In this document: in pieces, positions 42,777 through 43,099 of the stretch
Layout: each line of letters starts with the position of its first letter
Position numbering within the stretch: position 1 is the stretch's first letter
Assembly: GCA_027943245.1 (NCBI GenBank)
Contig: JANDJZ010000514.1
Location: 1 to 43,099 of the forward strand
Direction: 5' to 3'
Length of the DNA: 43,099 nt
Origin: Acanthamoeba sp. SK_2022b
Taxonomy: Eukaryota; Discosea; Longamoebia; Acanthamoebidae
Program-made: the position numbers and the translations under genes
Notes under the pieces: generated by a model
The model's input: the letters and a program-made list of their open reading frames with translations, nothing else
Databases searched by the model: none
Told to the model about the DNA's origin: nothing

Positions 42777-43099
42777 GCCTGACCGGAACCGACAAAAGCG
42801 CCATCCTGCTGATGACGCTGGGTGAAGATCGCGCGGCGGAGGTGTTCAAACACCTCTCCTCGCGCGAAGTACAGCTGCTGAGCGGCACCATGGCCGGCAT
42901 GAGCCAGGTTTCGCACAAACAGCTCGGCGAAGTACTGACCGAGTTTGAAGACGACGCCGAGCAATACGCGGCGCTGAGCGTCAACGCCAGCGACTACCTG
43001 CGTTCGGTGCTGGTCAAAGCGCTGGGCGAAGAGCGCGCCGCCAGCCTGCTGGAAGACATTCTCGAATCGCGCGAGACCACCACCGGCATGGAAACGCTC
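42773..43099 (+). CDS. fliG: FliG, flagellar motor switch protein, N-terminal part
   Basis: The first 109 residues are present and the window ends in frame. The product starts [20 protein letters not shown], the FliF-binding N-terminal domain; [20 protein letters not shown] follows, typical of FliG. The ATG overlaps the fliF stop by four bases (ATGA). FliG couples rotor to stator and, with FliM/FliN, sets rotation direction. Confidence 0.97.
   Translation, partial: MSLTGTDKSAILLMTLGEDRAAEVFKHLSSREVQLLSGTMAGMSQVSHKQLGEVLTEFEDDAEQYAALSVNASDYLRSVLVKALGEERAASLLEDILESRETTTGMETL

Noticed and set aside
1..43099. CRISPR array, tRNA, rRNA, insertion sequence or intact prophage
   Set aside because: No regularly spaced repeats, cloverleaf sequences, transposase motifs or phage structural gene runs were seen. 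The tailspike-like gene stands alone, without phage neighbours.

Overview
The window looks like a chromosomal segment of a Serratia species, probably S. marcescens or a close relative. It is GC-rich enterobacterial DNA. The protein sequences are very close to, but not identical with, Escherichia coli/Salmonella orthologues (PutA, PutP, PhoH, ChaC, FliA, TcyJ/L/N, Cbl). The run phoH-efeB-efeO-efeU-putP-putA is in the same relative order as in E. coli. No tRNA, rRNA, CRISPR array, insertion sequence or intact prophage was seen.

Layout. (1) 1-104: the start of an unidentified leftward gene, cut by the window edge. (2) 335-7031: a leftward peptide/opine/nickel-type ABC importer operon with two paralogous binding proteins, one first and one last, around two permeases and two ATPases. 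(3) 7311-8139: a rightward pair of unrecognised overlapping genes, the first with a faint GNAT-like C-terminus. (4) 8182-9135: cbl, a LysR regulator of sulfur starvation. (5) 9438-12957: chaC and chaB leftward, then a Fur-type site, a siderophore-interacting reductase and chaA rightward. (6) 12994-14919: lpxO and phoH leftward; phoH has a good Pho box 387 bp upstream. (7) 15648-18960: the efeUOB ferrous iron importer, intact, behind a Fur box. (8) 19206-25233: divergent putP and putA with PutA operator hexamers between them and a large inverted repeat just before putA. (9) 25570-28896: dcyD and tcyJLN (cystine uptake and D-cysteine breakdown). (10) 29022-34247 and 40441-43099: flagellar genes (fliZ, fliA, fliC, fliD, fliS, fliT, then fliE, fliF and the start of fliG), with recognisable sigma-28 promoters and FlhDC-type boxes.

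Between fliT and fliE is an accessory block (34248-40440): an AraC regulator, two tiny convergent membrane-protein candidates, a divergent LysR/azoreductase pair with two symmetrical T-N11-A sites, and one clearly foreign AT-rich gene at 37844-40003.

The most unusual object is that 719-residue protein. It has a twin-arginine export signal, then a region strongly resembling the virion-binding N-terminal domain of P22-type phage tailspikes, then a GH43-like five-bladed beta-propeller with its expected acidic residues intact, then a beta-rich C-terminal part. It reads as a phage tailspike-type polysaccharide hydrolase captured by a bacterium and rerouted to the cell envelope, sitting inside the flagellar regulon locus. 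Second in interest are the switch-like inverted repeat in the putA leader and the unexplained gene pair at 7311-8139.
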